Shown one piece after another: positions 6,066-6,522 of a stretch of DNA of 6,522 bases; the first letter of the stretch is position 1; every line of letters starts with the position of its first letter. This DNA comes from CAIYHK01 sp964638795 (GTDB taxonomy: Bacteria > Actinomycetota > Acidimicrobiia > Acidimicrobiales > Ilumatobacteraceae), in contig CAZXAX010000078.1 of assembly GCA_964638795.1 (NCBI GenBank), positions 1 through 6,522 on the forward strand. Reading direction: 5' to 3'. Under the pieces are notes generated by a model. It saw only the letters and a list, made by a program, of their open reading frames with translations, did not search any database and had not been told where the DNA came from. Made by a program: the position numbers and the translations under genes.

Positions 6066-6094
6066 TCATTGCAACGCCTTCCTGAATTGCGCAG

Positions 6095-6122
6095 TTACTT
6101 TGTGACCCCGCTGCCGTACACT
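6095..6122 (+). promoter_or_regulatory. Possible ssrA promoter
   Basis: TACACT at 6117-6122 fits the TANNNT -10 pattern and matches four of six bases of TATAAT. With a 16-base spacer the -35 position would be TTACTT at 6095-6100, which is weak. Transcription would start near 6129, giving a 5' leader of about 15 bases for RNase P to remove before the mature tmRNA end at 6144. The small spacer 6066-6143 between the Cys-rich gene and ssrA shows no terminator hairpin, so read-through from upstream is also possible. Confidence -1.
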
Positions 6123-6143
6123 TGTGAGCAACACAAATAACAA

Positions 6144-6522
6144 GGGGCTGACTGGTTTCGACGTCAGAGTCACTGGTTACGCGTGCGACCCGAGTTGCTC
6201 AGACTCGAAAAACGGGGCACAAACAGAATTGCCAACGAGCAGTTCGCTCTCGCAGCCTGATTAGGGCCTAAGAGAGTCATCGTGAGTCGCGAGACCGCAC
6301 GGGGCCAATCCATTGCAGCCCGGCACCAGAAGCAAGGGATGACGGCGAGAAAGAAAGCTGGCGGTGGGAAAGACCACTGACCGCTCAGAAAGTTGAGCCG
6401 CGGATTACTTCGGTAATCAGCCCACCCGCGGGCGCCGCTGCGTTAGCGACATAGTCGGGAACGGTCGTATCACGAGTAGTTAGTACCTGAGGGACGGGGG
6501 TTCGATTCCCCCCAGCTCCACC
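6144..6522 (+). ncRNA. ssrA: tmRNA (SsrA), complete except the terminal A
   Basis: Transfer-messenger RNA, which with SmpB rescues stalled ribosomes and tags the unfinished protein for proteolysis. GGGGCTG at 6144-6150 pairs with CAGCTCC at 6513-6519 as the acceptor stem. The third pair is G-U, the identity element for alanyl-tRNA synthetase. The T-arm is a GGGGG/CCCCC stem (6496-6500, 6508-6512) with loop TTCGATT, and the window ends in ACC, one base short of ACCA. The 5' part has the conserved GACTGGTTTCGACG. CGAGT/ACTCG (6191-6195, 6203-6207) suits the first pseudoknot. The helix after the tag pairs CTCTC (6247-6251) with GAGAG (6272-6276). Later structured parts include GCGGT/ACCGC (6361-6365, 6380-6384) and GATTAC-TTCG-GTAATC (6403-6418). 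About 380 bases is normal for actinobacteria. Pseudoknot boundaries are by eye. Confidence -1.
6216..6260 (+). other. tmRNA tag-peptide reading frame
   Basis: The frame ending GCC TGA at 6255-6260 encodes GTNRIANEQFALAA if the resume codon is GGC at 6216-6218, which gives 14 residues plus the alanine carried by tmRNA itself. The ALAA end is the universal protease (ClpXP) degron, and QFALAA recalls the Streptomyces tag. The C-terminal part (ANEQFALAA) is certain because frame and stop are clear. The resume codon is inferred from usual tag length and from the known use of a first Gly in some bacteria; a start one or a few codons away cannot be excluded. Confidence -1.

Noticed and set aside
5869..6069. 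67-residue N-terminal extension of the reductase from an upstream start at 6069.
   Set aside because: It runs antisense through the Cys-rich gene and across the operator, has no resemblance to reductases, and the ATG at 5868 already places the FAD-binding loop where the family has it.
6403..6418. GATTAC-TTCG-GTAATC hairpin as an intrinsic terminator.
   Set aside because: It is inside the tmRNA, has no T-run, and fits one of the tmRNA pseudoknot or helix regions.
1..6522. CRISPR arrays, insertion sequences, tRNA genes or phage genes.
   Set aside because: No regularly spaced repeats, transposase motifs or terminal repeats were seen, and the only tRNA-like fold is that of tmRNA.

Overview
The window looks like chromosomal core sequence from an actinobacterium (Actinomycetota) of moderate GC content. 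Three things point there. The minus-strand run mec - cysM - murI - rph - rdgB follows the mycobacterial gene order, as I remember it, with a few genes missing. The tmRNA tag ends in the Streptomyces-like QFALAA. Start codons almost never have a Shine-Dalgarno sequence, and one divergent promoter pair appears to be leaderless. A small-genome aquatic lineage is possible, but that is only an inference.

Layout. Positions 1-3678 read leftward as a probable operon or two sub-operons: a JAMM metallopeptidase of the Mec+ type, a CysM-type cysteine synthase, glutamate racemase, RNase PH and an XTP/dITP pyrophosphatase cut off by the left edge. Gaps inside the last four genes are 14-21 bases; the mec-cysM gap is 128 bases and holds an inverted repeat. 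At 3679-3718 a 40-base divergent spacer with a perfect 18-base palindrome separates mec from smpB, which reads rightward. smpB meets head-on, with stops overlapping by 4 bases, a leftward gene for a CoA-disulfide/persulfide reductase fused to a rhodanese domain. That gene diverges from a 58-residue Cys-rich protein missed by length-filtered ORF calling. The two starts are only 20 bases apart, around a CsoR/CstR-type palindrome. The window ends with ssrA (tmRNA), complete except for the terminal A.

How the genes fit together. SmpB and tmRNA are the two parts of trans-translation. Between them sits a sulfur-stress module (reductase-rhodanese plus Cys-rich protein), probably controlled by a CsoR/CstR repressor encoded elsewhere. 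To the left, Mec and CysM are two thirds of the mycobacterial thiocarboxylate route to cysteine, but the sulfur carrier CysO is absent from its usual place. MurI, RNase PH and RdgB are housekeeping enzymes for cell-wall D-glutamate, tRNA 3' trimming and nucleotide-pool cleaning.

The most interesting spot is 5853-5905, where two mirrored promoters and one operator appear to drive two leaderless genes in opposite directions.
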